From contig CALODJ010000001.1 of NCBI GenBank assembly GCA_942492025.1, positions 332,480-396,479 on the forward strand: a stretch of DNA of 64,000 bases, read 5' to 3'. Origin of the DNA: JABDQW01 sp942492025. Its GTDB lineage: Bacteria > Pseudomonadota > Gammaproteobacteria > SZUA-229. Shown piece by piece: positions 16,418 to 24,902 of this stretch. Positions within the stretch are counted from its first letter, which is position 1. The number at the start of each line of letters is the position of its first letter. Both the position numbers and the translations under genes were made by a program. The notes beneath the pieces were generated by a model. It did not search any database, was not told the origin of the DNA, and saw only the letters and a program-made list of their open reading frames with translations.

Positions 16418-16843
16418 TTGGGTGCGCTGGATACCGCTGTCAGAATGCTCGCTCGACGCGAGCATTCTGCGTTTGAGCTGCGCCGAAAACTGCAGCACAG
16501 AGACATGGCTGATACAGACATAGCGCTGGCCATCGAGCAGCTGCAACGCGAAGGCCTGTTGTCAGACCGGCGATTTGCCGAGTCCTATATCCATATGCGC
16601 AAAAACAAGGGCTACGGTCCTGTCAGGATTGCCGCCGAACTCAGGCAAAAAGGTGTGGCAGAGGATGACTTCGAGCCGTATTTGTACGCCGATGATATCA
16701 ACTGGTCGGCTGTGCTCATGGCCGCCTATGAAAAGAAGTACGGGAAGCTGAGCTGTGCCGACTATCAGGAAAAAGCGAAGCGCATGCGTTACCTGCAGTA
16801 CCGCGGCTTTACGCATGATAAAATACATGAGCTGCTTGGATAG
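16418..16843 (+). CDS. recX: Regulatory protein RecX
   Basis: A 141-aa protein with three tandem three-helix repeats. It contains REHSAFELRRKLQHR and DRRFAESYIHMRKNKGYGP, the RecX signatures, and ends with RMRYLQYRGFTHDKIHELL. It binds the RecA filament and inhibits it. The best start is a TTG at 16418, giving GALDTAVRMLARREHS; no in-frame ATG lies near. It follows recA closely, so translation from read-through message is expected. Confidence 0.92.
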   Translation: MGALDTAVRMLARREHSAFELRRKLQHRDMADTDIALAIEQLQREGLLSDRRFAESYIHMRKNKGYGPVRIAAELRQKGVAEDDFEPYLYADDINWSAVLMAAYEKKYGKLSCADYQEKAKRMRYLQYRGFTHDKIHELLG

Positions 16844-16890
16844 ATATAAATAACAGTAACTTATACATATAATTTAAAGTAATTAATGAT

Positions 16891-19515
16891 ATGACTGCCA
16901 GTGCTGAACTACGACGAATGTTCCTGGATTACTTCAGGAATAAGGGTCACCAGGTGGTTGCCAGCAGCCCGCTGGTGCCTGGCAATGACCCGACGTTGTT
17001 ATTCACCAATGCCGGGATGGTGCAGTTCAAGGATGTGTTTCTGGGGCGTGAAAAGCGTGATTACGTCCGTGCCACCAGCAGCCAGCGTTGTGTGCGTGCC
17101 GGCGGTAAACACAATGACCTTGAAAACGTCGGCTACACGGCGCGTCACCATACTTTCTTTGAAATGCTGGGTAATTTCAGCTTCGGGGACTACTTCAAAC
17201 AAGAGGCGATTCACTATGCCTGGGAGTTTCTGACCAAAGAGATCGGGCTACCGCAGGAGAGGCTCTGGGTCACCGTCTACGCGGAAGATGATGTCGCGGC
17301 TGATATCTGGCTGCAGCAGATCTGTATCGATGAAAACCGTTTCAGTCGGATCGGCGACAAGCCGGGCGGCAAGCAGTACGAAAGCGACAATTTCTGGGCT
17401 ATGGGTGATACCGGTCCCTGCGGTCCGTGTACCGAGATCTTTTACGATCACGGGGAAGACATCGCAGGTGGGCCGCCGGGTACGCCGGAAGAGGATGGCG
17501 ACCGCTATATAGAAATCTGGAACCTGGTATTCATGCAGTACAACCGCAGCAATGATGGCGAGCTGCATAATCTGCCGGCGCCATCGGTGGACACTGGCAT
17601 GGGTCTTGAACGTCTGGCTGCAATCATGCAGGGTGTGCACAACAACTATGATATCGATCTGTTCCAGCGGCTGATCAGGGCGGCTGCAGATGTCACCCAG
17701 TGTGCCGATCTGCAGAGTCAATCATTGCGTGTCATTGCCGACCACATCCGCTCCTGTGCATTTCTGATCACAGATGGCGTGATGCCGTCCAACGAAGGCC
17801 GCGGTTACGTGCTGCGACGCATCATTCGCCGTGCCTTACGCCACGGTCACAAGCTGGGTATCAGTGATCCATTCTTCTACAGGCTGGTACCCGCTTTGGA
17901 GCAGGAAATGGGCAAGGCGTACCCGGAGCTGGTCGCCGCCCATGACAATGTGATGCATGTGCTCAAGCTCGAGGAAGAGCGCTTTGCCGAAACCCTCGAC
18001 CAGGGTATGCGCATCCTTGAAGCCGATATCAGCAAAATGAGCGGACACACGATTTCAGGAGAAACGGCTTTTCGGCTTTATGATACCTACGGCTTCCCGA
18101 TTGATCTCACCGCCGATATCGCCCGTGAGCGCAAGCTCACAGTGGACCATGCCGGATTTGAAGTCGCGATGGACCAGCAACGTGAGCGTGCCCGAACCGC
18201 CAGTCAGTTCGGAGTTGACTACAACCAGGCCATCGAAGTCGACACCGACACGGTGTTTACCGGTTATGACACGATCGAACAAAAGAGCAAGGTGCTCGAT
18301 ATCTTCGTTGATGGTAGCGAAGTTGACATCATTGGACTCGATCAGAGAGCCGTGATCGTGCTCGATCAGACACCGTTCTACGCTGAATCCGGTGGCCAGG
18401 TCGGTGATACCGGTAAATTGATCACTGAGAATGCGGTTTTCCTGGTCGAAGACACACAAAAACAGGGCAAGGCCTTTCTGCACATCGGCATCATCGATTC
18501 AGGCAGCCTGAGGAAGGGTGATAGCGTCCATGCCGAAATAAACAATGATCTGCGTCAGGCCATCAAGCGCAATCATTCAGCCACGCACCTGATGCACGCA
18601 GCTTTGCGCAACGTGCTCGGAGACCACGTGCAGCAGAAAGGTTCGTTGGTCACCGCCGAGCGCACCCGTTTCGACTTCTCCCATTTCGAGCCGGTCAGTC
18701 AGGAGCAGATTTACGCGATCGAACGTCAGGTCAATACACAGATCATGCAAAACATCGAAACGCAGGATGTGCAGATGCCACTGGAACAGGCGAAGAAGGC
18801 CGGTGCGATGGCGCTATTTGGGGAGAAATACGATGATGTGGTGCGTGTGGTTTCGATGGGCGATTATTCCACGGAGTTATGCGGCGGTACGCATGTCGCC
18901 CGTTCCGGTGATATCGGTTTCTTCAAGATTGTCGCGGAAAGCGGGGTCGCCGCCGGTGTACGCCGAATCGAGGCTGTGACCGGGTGCGGTGCCGTGGCCT
19001 GGGCCGAAAAGCGCGAGAGCCAGATCGATGCCATCGCCGAAGCGCTCAAAAGCAGCCGTGACGAAGTCGAAGACAAGGTGCGTCAGCTGGTTGATCGTGT
19101 GCGCGAGCAGGAAAAAGCGCTCGCTCAGTTGAAAACCAAGATGGCATCACAGGCTGGCACCGACCTCAGTGCCGAGGCAGAAGAGATCAATGGCACCAAA
19201 GTCCTGACCGCCAACCTCGAAGGCGCAGATAACAAGGCCTTGCGCGACACCCTGGACCAGCTCAAGAACAAGCTGGGAACAGCGGCTATTGTTCTGATCA
19301 GCGAAGACGATGGCAAGGTGCGCGTGGTTGCCGGTGTCACCAAAGACAAGACTTCAGTGGTCAGGGCCGGTGACCTGGTCAACATCGCCGCCGCCGAAGT
19401 CGGCGGCAAAGGCGGTGGTCGCCCCGATATGGCCCAGGCCGGCGGCAACCAGCCCGAGCATATCGACAAGGCGCTGGCTGCCGCCAAAGCCTGGCTGCAC
19501 CAGAAACTGTCATAG
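16891..19515 (+). CDS. alaS: Alanyl-tRNA synthetase
   Basis: 874 aa, normal length. The class II catalytic core includes RHHTFFEMLGNFSFGDYFK and the motif 3 region GLERLAAIMQG. The editing domain has HSATHLMHA near residue 562 and CGGTHVARSGDIG near 664 (zinc-binding His/Cys set). The C-terminal oligomerisation domain ends VGGKGGGRPDMAQAGG. It charges tRNA-Ala and clears Ser/Gly-tRNA-Ala. It lies 47 bp after recX, the usual gammaproteobacterial order. Confidence 0.98.
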   Translation: MTASAELRRMFLDYFRNKGHQVVASSPLVPGNDPTLLFTNAGMVQFKDVFLGREKRDYVRATSSQRCVRAGGKHNDLENVGYTARHHTFFEMLGNFSFGDYFKQEAIHYAWEFLTKEIGLPQERLWVTVYAEDDVAADIWLQQICIDENRFSRIGDKPGGKQYESDNFWAMGDTGPCGPCTEIFYDHGEDIAGGPPGTPEEDGDRYIEIWNLVFMQYNRSNDGELHNLPAPSVDTGMGLERLAAIMQGVHNNYDIDLFQRLIRAAADVTQCADLQSQSLRVIADHIRSCAFLITDGVMPSNEGRGYVLRRIIRRALRHGHKLGISDPFFYRLVPALEQEMGKAYPELVAAHDNVMHVLKLEEERFAETLDQGMRILEADISKMSGHTISGETAFRLYDTYGFPIDLTADIARERKLTVDHAGFEVAMDQQRERARTASQFGVDYNQAIEVDTDTVFTGYDTIEQKSKVLDIFVDGSEVDIIGLDQRAVIVLDQTPFYAESGGQVGDTGKLITENAVFLVEDTQKQGKAFLHIGIIDSGSLRKGDSVHAEINNDLRQAIKRNHSATHLMHAALRNVLGDHVQQKGSLVTAERTRFDFSHFEPVSQEQIYAIERQVNTQIMQNIETQDVQMPLEQAKKAGAMALFGEKYDDVVRVVSMGDYSTELCGGTHVARSGDIGFFKIVAESGVAAGVRRIEAVTGCGAVAWAEKRESQIDAIAEALKSSRDEVEDKVRQLVDRVREQEKALAQLKTKMASQAGTDLSAEAEEINGTKVLTANLEGADNKALRDTLDQLKNKLGTAAIVLISEDDGKVRVVAGVTKDKTSVVRAGDLVNIAAAEVGGKGGGRPDMAQAGGNQPEHIDKALAAAKAWLHQKLS

Positions 19516-19687
19516 CCTGCGTAGATGCAAGGAGCGGCTTCAGCCGGGCATTTCGTTTCGAAGGCGAACTGTTGAGATAATTTAAATAAACATCACAACA
19601 ACTTCAGTCGTAAATTGATTGTTGCCATTGCCACAATTAGCCACTGCTTATATACTCCCCCGTCTTTATGATTCACAAAAGCATTGA

Positions 19688-20920
19688 ATGACACTGATCG
19701 TACAGAAATACGGCGGCACCTCGGTGGGCAGTATCGAGAAAATCGGTAATGTCGCTGATAAGGTGTGTGCGCACGTAAAAAATGGCGAACAGGTCGTCGT
19801 CGCGGTGTCTGCGATGAGCGGTGAAACCAATCGTTTGATCGCGCTCGCCGAAGAGATGAGCGAACAGCCGCATCCGCGTGAAATGGATGTACTGGTATCC
19901 ACGGGTGAGCAGGTGACCATCGCCCTGTTGACCATGGCCCTGCACGATCGTGGTTGTGATGCCAAGTCCTACACCGGCAGTCAGATCCGTATGTTGACCG
20001 ATAGTGCCCACGGCAAGGCGCGTATCCGCGAGATTCAGTGTGATGCCATCCATCACGATCTGGATATCGGCAGAGTCGTCGTCGTTGCCGGCTTTCAGGG
20101 CGTCGACGAGCACGGCAACATTACCACGCTGGGGCGTGGCGGTTCCGATACCACCGCCGTGGCAATGGCTGCCGCGCTCAAAGCGGATGAATGCCAGATC
20201 TATACCGATGTTGATGGCGTCTATACCACGGATCCGCGCATCGAACCCAAGGCCCGTAAACTCGACAAGATCACATTCGAGGAGATGCTCGAGATGGCCA
20301 GTCTCGGCTCCAAGGTACTGCAGATTCGAGCGGTCGAATTTGCTGGTAAATACAATGTTCCTTTACGCGTGTTGTCATCTTTTGAAGAAGGCGACGGCAC
20401 CTTGATTTCGCTGGAGGATGAGAACGTGGAACAGGCAACCATCGCTGGAATTGCATTCAACAAGGATGAGGCACAATTGACGCTCGCAGGTGTGCCTGAT
20501 AAACCGGGCGTTGCATCGCTGATACTTGGCCCCATCACCGAGGCTAACATCGAAATCGATATGATCGTACAGAATATCGGTGCCGACGGCAGTACCGACT
20601 TTACCTTTACGGTGCACCGAAACGACTACGCCAATGCACTGAAAATATTAGAAAAAACATCAACAGAACTGGGTGCTCAGCAGGTCATTGGAGACGATCG
20701 GATAGTCAAAATTTCTCTCGTTGGTGTTGGTATGCGCTCGCACGCGGGTATCGCCAACACCATGTTCCGCACGCTGGCGCGCGAGGGTATTAACATCCGC
20801 ATGATTTCGACGTCGGAAATCAAGATATCCGTCGTCATCGATCAAAAATACCTGGAATTGGCCGTTAGAAGCCTTCACGAAGCCTTTGGCCTCGAGATCG
20901 ACGGTAAAATTCATAATTAA
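19688..20920 (+). CDS. lysC: Aspartate kinase
   Basis: 410 aa. The amino-acid-kinase domain starts VQKYGGTSVGS, followed by ETNRLIALAEEM and TLGRGGSDTTAVAMAAAL. Two ACT domains occupy about 265-410 (VPDKPGVASLILGPI, GVGMRSHAGIANTMF) for allosteric control. It phosphorylates aspartate in the first step of Lys/Thr/Met synthesis. It matches the monofunctional lysine/threonine-sensitive type in length. csrA follows 149 bp downstream. Confidence 0.97.
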   Translation: MTLIVQKYGGTSVGSIEKIGNVADKVCAHVKNGEQVVVAVSAMSGETNRLIALAEEMSEQPHPREMDVLVSTGEQVTIALLTMALHDRGCDAKSYTGSQIRMLTDSAHGKARIREIQCDAIHHDLDIGRVVVVAGFQGVDEHGNITTLGRGGSDTTAVAMAAALKADECQIYTDVDGVYTTDPRIEPKARKLDKITFEEMLEMASLGSKVLQIRAVEFAGKYNVPLRVLSSFEEGDGTLISLEDENVEQATIAGIAFNKDEAQLTLAGVPDKPGVASLILGPITEANIEIDMIVQNIGADGSTDFTFTVHRNDYANALKILEKTSTELGAQQVIGDDRIVKISLVGVGMRSHAGIANTMFRTLAREGINIRMISTSEIKISVVIDQKYLELAVRSLHEAFGLEIDGKIHN

Positions 20921-21069
20921 TCTCGATAATTCATCATAAATTTGTAATAATTGAAAGCGTCGTCTTGCCCCAGCGACAGATGCAGGTAAGGGGTAATGGG
21001 TAGTGGCAACGAACTATCGCGCTGTTTGAGGCTCTACCTTCTTGAAATGACCAAACACGGAGAAGGGAA

Positions 21070-21258
21070 ATGTTGATATTGACACGACGCGTTGGTGAAA
21101 CGCTGATGATAGGTGATGAAGTAACCGTTACTGTGCTAGGTGTAAAAGGTAATCAGGTACGAATTGGGATCAATGCCCCTAAAGATGTTGCTGTACATCG
21201 TGAAGAGATCTACGAGCGTATCAAGGCAGAACAAAACGATACCGCTACAGCAGAATAA
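21070..21258 (+). CDS. csrA: Carbon storage regulator CsrA
   Basis: 62 aa, starting MLILTRRVGETLMIGDEVTV with GNQVRIGINAPKDVAVHREE, the complete CsrA fold. It is a dimeric RNA-binding translational regulator recognising GGA in hairpin loops. Its own leader has CACGGAGAAGGGAA over the ribosome site, so autorepression is plausible. The downstream 164-bp repeats contain several GGA-bearing hairpins. Confidence 0.97.
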   Translation: MLILTRRVGETLMIGDEVTVTVLGVKGNQVRIGINAPKDVAVHREEIYERIKAEQNDTATAE

Positions 21259-21567
21259 TTACCAAACGATCTAAAAGACCGACACGAGTATCCGGGTCCA
21301 ATGATCCAGGTACCGCTTGTCAGGTGCCTGTGTGTAATTATGTGTATTGAAAACTGGTAAGAATGAGTGTGTAACTGGTAATATTCTGCGCTTGCCAGGG
21401 GCAAGTAGACTGAAAGATCAAGAGAGTGCGCAATTTGGGCCAGATCCAGTTAATACAAATCTGGAGCATTGTTTGAGATCTTCCACTAATTAGGAAACTC
21501 ATCGCAAACAGGTGATGAGTATTATTACGACACCCCGGACACATTATTTGACAATAAACCGAATCAC

Positions 21568-21895
21568 GGAGAGCTGGCCGAGTGGCTGGCAAAATCGCCG
21601 GGAGCGATCTTGAACATCCGCGTTGTTTGCGGATGGCCCGCAGGGCGAAGGGCAGGACGCCCGAAGTAACGCGCACGTGCGCCATGTTGAGGTGTGCATG
21701 ATGTTCGTTACAAGATAACAATTTGAATTTGGGAGAGCTGGCCGAGTGGCTGGCAAAATCGCCGGGAGCGATTTTGAACATCCGCGTTGTTTGCGGATGG
21801 CCCGCAGGGCGAAGGGCAGGACGCCCGCAGTAACGCGCACGTGCGCCATGTTGAGGTTTGCATGATGTTCGTTACAAGATAACAATTTGAATTTG
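21568..21895 (+). repeat. Two tandem 164-bp units starting with the tRNA-Ser 5' end
   Basis: Units 21568-21731 and 21732-21895 are nearly identical and exactly 164 bp long. Each opens with the first 20 bases of the tRNA-Ser that begins at 21896 (GGAGAGCTGGCCGAGTGGCT), then departs from it. Each contains the hairpin CAAAATCGC-CGGGA-GCGATTTTG (one mismatch in unit 1), an ATCCGC/GCGGAT hairpin, GGGC-AGGAC-GCCC, and the palindrome GCGCACGTGCGC. No protein frame is credible. The region from csrA to 21567 shows nothing further. Confidence 0.8.
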
Positions 21896-21985
21896 GGAGA
21901 GCTGGCCGAGTGGCTGAAGGCGCACCCCTGCTAAGGGTGTATACGGGGAACCGTATCGAGGGTTCGAATCCCTCGCTCTCCGCCA
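21896..21985 (+). tRNA. tRNA-Ser(GCT)
   Basis: 90 bases including the encoded CCA. The acceptor GGAGAGC pairs with GCTCTCC, the anticodon arm is CACCC-CTGCTAA-GGGTG with anticodon GCT, the long variable arm is typical of serine tRNAs, and the T arm reads GAGGGTTCGAATCCCTC. Its first 20 bases are duplicated twice upstream. Confidence 0.95.
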
Positions 21986-22023
21986 TTTACTTATGAATGG
22001 GTCATTCCCATTCATAAGTAAAT
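21985..22023. terminator. 17-bp perfect hairpin after tRNA-Ser
   Basis: Arms 21985-22001 and 22007-22023 are exactly complementary (ATTTACTTATGAATGGG) around a TCATT loop, beginning at the last base of the tRNA CCA. It probably ends the tRNA transcript, although no U-run follows. Confidence 0.5.
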
Positions 22024-22060
22024 TGGAGATTGTGAGGACTTGGTTCGGACCCTTATGGTT

Positions 22061-22088
22061 CGAAAAAATTGCCGGGAGCAATTTTTCG
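22061..22088 (+). ncRNA. Hairpin with CGGGA loop, related to the 164-bp repeats
   Basis: AAAAATTGC-CGGGA-GCAATTTTT forms a perfect 9-bp stem. The loop and its closing GC pairs equal those of the hairpins at 21590 and 21754, while the outer stem differs and stays paired. It lies between the two tRNA genes in otherwise gene-free sequence. Whether it is transcribed is unknown. Confidence 0.35.
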
Positions 22089-22308
22089 TGACCGAAGGGA
22101 ACCCGAAGGGCGAGTCTCAGGGATGAGACGAGCAATCCCTCGCTGTTAAAGCTAATCGGAGCAAGGGAAACTATGAGACCTCCTCCCAGCATCAGGAGAT
22201 CTCTCACTGTCGTTCGAGATGACATGCCGATAACGAAATGACAGTGAACTAACATTTGACGTGATTGTTACAAACACCGATAATTGCGCGCCCAGATAAA
22301 TTGACATT

Positions 22309-22385
22309 GCGCCTGTAGCTCAGCTGGATAGAGTACTCGGCTACGAACCGAGCGGTCGGGAGTTCGAATCTCTCCAGGCGCGCCA
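22309..22385 (+). tRNA. tRNA-Arg(ACG)
   Basis: 77 bases with CCA. The acceptor GCGCCTG pairs with CAGGCGC, the anticodon arm is CTCGG-CTACGAA-CCGAG (anticodon ACG, read as ICG), and the T arm carries TTCGAAT. Its 3' end is the likely integration site of the ICE, whose integrase ends six bases away. Confidence 0.95.
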
Positions 22386-22390
22386 TAAAA
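22355..22390. other. Candidate attL of the ICE (tRNA-Arg 3' end)
   Basis: The integrase gene stops at 22391, immediately after the tRNA-Arg 3' end, the standard arrangement of tRNA-integrating elements. I searched the window by eye for a second copy of TCTCTCCAGGCGCGCCA and found none, so attR should lie beyond the right edge. Confidence 0.45.
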
Positions 22391-23608
22391 TCAAGCACTT
22401 GCAACATTCTCAGATTGGCCGTTTTTCGAGTGTGTTGCAGGTGTGTTTTTTACCACGTACAAAGATGGCCTTTTCGAGCCGACAATGCGCTCTACCAGGT
22501 CCACCAGGTAGGTGGTTTCCGCAGTCGAATAATGTGTCGTGATGTCATCGTTCGCATGGCCGAGGATATCCTTACGATCCTCACGCGAGACGCCTTCTTC
22601 TCTTAACCTGGCGCCAGTCGTATGGCGCAGGTCGTGCACACGAAAGTGCTGGCCGGGTCCTCTTACATTTTCCAGTCCAGCCGCTTTTCGTGCGCGCTTC
22701 CAGGCCGTGTTGTTGACTTTCTGAAACGGTTGACCGGGTCCGTCGTCGCGTCGGCCTTTGTAGACGAACACGTATTCCGGATGGGCACCGCGACAGCTAT
22801 CAACAATTTCACGCGCCACGCTGTTGAGAAAGATTCGTTTTGGTTGAGCGTTCTTCGACGTTGGCAGGTCGAACACGAACAAACCGTTTGGCAACTTCAC
22901 TTCATGACACCATTTGAGTCCGCCGACCAACTGTTTGCTGTCCTTGTCTCGTACTGGTAACACTTCATGCTCGCGGCAGCCGGTCATCAGGATGAACCAG
23001 GCGACCCGGTATTGATGCATCGGCAGTTGCCGAAAGAACGGCATCTGTTTTTCGCGTGGTAGCGGGTAGCCATGCGCTTCACCTTTTGACTGATCGGCGT
23101 ACTTGCCCGGGTTGCGAGGTAGCAGCCGGATCCGCGGTGTATGCGCGATCCAGGTCTTGCCGTTGTCGATCCAGTCATTGGCGGCCAGGTTGAGCATGTG
23201 TCTCAATATTTCCAGTGTGCGGTTGACGGTATTGTGTTTGCAGGTTTTCAGGCGATCGCGTTTGAACCTGACCAGGTCTGGATGCTCGTTGTGGAGGTCG
23301 GACAATTTATCGTTGCCCATGTACTCGACGAGCATGTCCAGGTGGTAGGCGTCAACGCGGTGATTGCGGCCGTCGACCTGCAGTAGTTTCGCTGCTGCAT
23401 GGTTCACGGTGAACGGATACCGCAAGCCATGTATCAGCCGTTCCTGCTCCTCCGCGAGACGTTTCAGGTAAATCTCTTCGGCTAGGCGCCGATCAGATGT
23501 TCCCGTTGATTCGCGTAGGACAGTTTTCTGTCGCCCGTACCGGATCGTTTTGTTGATCTGCCAGTAAGGGCTGCCTCTTCGTTTTGACAGTCCGGGATAG
23601 TTTTGCAT
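22391..23608 (-). CDS. int: ICE tyrosine integrase
   Basis: A 405-aa tyrosine recombinase. The N-terminal arm-binding part (SPYWQINKTIRYGRQK) is followed by a SAM-like core-binding domain. The catalytic domain has Arg in MTGCREHEVL, the HDLRHTTGARL box, LGHANDDITTHY with the GH box, and the Tyr nucleophile in HYSTAE. It would integrate and excise the element at the adjacent tRNA-Arg. Its 5' end overlaps a possible small upstream gene on the same strand by 127 bp. Confidence 0.92.
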   Translation of the reverse strand: MQNYPGLSKRRGSPYWQINKTIRYGRQKTVLRESTGTSDRRLAEEIYLKRLAEEQERLIHGLRYPFTVNHAAAKLLQVDGRNHRVDAYHLDMLVEYMGNDKLSDLHNEHPDLVRFKRDRLKTCKHNTVNRTLEILRHMLNLAANDWIDNGKTWIAHTPRIRLLPRNPGKYADQSKGEAHGYPLPREKQMPFFRQLPMHQYRVAWFILMTGCREHEVLPVRDKDSKQLVGGLKWCHEVKLPNGLFVFDLPTSKNAQPKRIFLNSVAREIVDSCRGAHPEYVFVYKGRRDDGPGQPFQKVNNTAWKRARKAAGLENVRGPGQHFRVHDLRHTTGARLREEGVSREDRKDILGHANDDITTHYSTAETTYLVDLVERIVGSKRPSLYVVKNTPATHSKNGQSENVASA

Positions 23609-23847
23609 GTGGGTTTCTCCTTTGTGTGACTACCAGACTGCCCACTGCGCCTGACATATTCCTCCGCCGCGCGGTCCAGGTCAACCCTGCGGTAAAACAG
23701 GCTCACTTCGCCGACTAGGTGGGGGTGGATATTCAATTCGTCTAGCAGTGGTTTTATCTCCTTGGCGAAAAGAGTGTTGCCCATGTCGAAATAAGCCTCG
23801 ACACGGCATTTTCTGATCCAGACTTTGGGGGGCTGGTAGTCTGGCAT
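23482..23847 (-). CDS. Small hypothetical protein upstream of integrase
   Basis: A 121-aa frame beginning MPDYQPPKVWIRKCRVEAYF. Its first 70 residues look coding-like (LLDELNIHPHLVGEVSLFYRR), whereas the last 40 overlap the integrase start in another frame. Position between integrase and AlpA suggests an excision or control function, but no known excisionase motif is visible. Confidence 0.4.
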   Translation of the reverse strand: MPDYQPPKVWIRKCRVEAYFDMGNTLFAKEIKPLLDELNIHPHLVGEVSLFYRRVDLDRAAEEYVRRSGQSGSHTKEKPTCKTIPDCQNEEAALTGRSTKRSGTGDRKLSYANQREHLIGA

Positions 23848-23952
23848 GCTTTCAGCCTGTTTCTTGCATATGGAAGCACTCGGTTTCTTTACGGCAGCAA
23901 GGCACCATGGGCTTTGTCAATTGGTATTGCGGTGGGTTACGCAGTGGATAGC

Positions 23953-24066
23953 TCATGATTTGTGCTTTCTGTGCAGGTACAGATCGAGGCGGTGCCTCAG
24001 CCAGCAGGCGATATAGCCGGTGAAGAGGCCGAGTGCGTAGGCTGCGATCACTTCCAGTTCATTCAT
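23953..24066 (-). CDS. Small membrane protein (37 aa)
   Basis: ATG at 24066 encodes MNELEVIAAYALGLFTGYIA and then CWLRHRLDLYLHRKHKS, one membrane span followed by a basic tail. Its start overlaps the end of the next gene upstream (24059-24310), indicating coupled translation. Function unknown. Confidence 0.5.
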   Translation of the reverse strand: MNELEVIAAYALGLFTGYIACWLRHRLDLYLHRKHKS

Positions 24067-24310
24067 GGCCGTCTCTCCGGTCTTTTTTACGCGGCGCTAT
24101 CAGCATTTCGAGCGTGCGCCAGGTAATGAATAGAATGAATATGGGCGGCCAGGCCAGTGTGCTGAGTATGCACAACAAATCGTTGTTGCGGCTGTGTCTG
24201 GCGAACCAGCGCGAATGGGTGAGCAGCATGCGGGTGTTGAGTATGCCTAATGCAAGGTAAATCATCGCGCTGCCCATCATTATCAGAATCAGGATGTTGT
24301 CGATCTTCAT
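24059..24310 (-). CDS. Small two-span membrane protein
   Basis: About 83 aa starting MKIDNILILIMMGSAMIYLA. It has two hydrophobic segments (about 5-25 and 48-68) and a charged C-terminal tail (APRKKDRRDGHE). I chose the ATG at 24310 because sequence further upstream belongs to an integrase remnant on the other strand. No family recognised. Confidence 0.5.
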   Translation of the reverse strand: MKIDNILILIMMGSAMIYLALGILNTRMLLTHSRWFARHSRNNDLLCILSTLAWPPIFILFITWRTLEMLIAPRKKDRRDGHE

Positions 24311-24329
24311 GGTCAAGGTTTCCGTAGGA

Positions 24330-24425
24330 GTGAGAGCCATCTACAACAAGGCCGAGTACCGAGAGCAGCGCGCAGTGATGTTGCAGGACTGGGCTGACAT
24401 GATCGACGCGTGGACTATCGGGTGA
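24330..24425 (+). pseudogene. Integrase C-terminal remnant
   Basis: The plus strand reads AIYNKAEYREQRAVMLQDWA and then DMIDAWTIG before a stop. This is the typical C-terminal tail of P4-type tyrosine integrases (AxYNRAEYxxQR...W). No catalytic part is present. It lies beside the AlpA gene and indicates an earlier or displaced integration module. Confidence 0.5.
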
Positions 24426-24660
24426 CGGCAGTAGCGCCGGAGCGGTCAGCCTGTGCCTCGGATCGTTTTCGCGATTCGGTCGATTCCTCCACTCCCGCCA
24501 GGTCCCAGGCGACGTTACGGCTTGTGAGAACGATCCGGCAGGGGAAGTCGCCACGCTTTTCCATGTTGTCGATGGCGCGTTCCGAGAGTGGGATTATGGC
24601 CAGCAGAGCCTTTTGATTGATCGGGGTCTTTCCCGTTAGGGTTCGGTGTTCATCGTCCAT
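24415..24660 (-). CDS. alpA: AlpA-family transcriptional regulator
   Basis: 81 aa. The core ALLAIIPLSERAIDNMEKRG followed by DFPCRIVLTSRNVAWDLAGV matches the AlpA helix-turn-helix family, which activates excision genes of P4-like elements or acts as an excisionase. The C-terminal 20 residues are not conserved-looking and run over the integrase remnant. A perfect palindromic operator candidate lies 100 bp upstream. Confidence 0.75.
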   Translation of the reverse strand: MDDEHRTLTGKTPINQKALLAIIPLSERAIDNMEKRGDFPCRIVLTSRNVAWDLAGVEESTESRKRSEAQADRSGATAVTR

Positions 24661-24759
24661 CGTATTCTCTCTGTCCCGGCTATGCAGGTTTTTGGCTTAG
24701 CGTTGTGCAACGTGGCCAACGTTAGCATGGTGAAAATTGGCATGACAAAAGAAAATGTT

Positions 24760-24784
24760 TAGCAAAGTGATAAACGCTTTGCTA
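24760..24784. promoter_or_regulatory. Candidate repressor operator upstream of alpA
   Basis: TAGCAAAG-tgataaacg-CTTTGCTA is a perfect 8-bp inverted repeat. The half-site and spacer TAGCAAAGTGATAAA recur with two changes at 25606-25620 in the repressor/Cro intergenic region, suggesting control by the same protein. Confidence 0.5.
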
Positions 24785-24902
24785 GATTTTAATTATATAA
24801 AGGTGGATTGTCGGACTGGTTTAGCAAGACGTCGTGAACGTTGCATCCACGACGCGGGTACTTAAGTCTTCCAGTAGTCGTTCTTGAAGTAGGCGAGTGC
24901 GT

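Noticed and set aside
24087..24554. 155-codon minus-strand frame overlapping alpA and the small membrane protein gene.
   Set aside because: It is in a different frame from both recognisable genes and has low-complexity, His/Pro-rich content.
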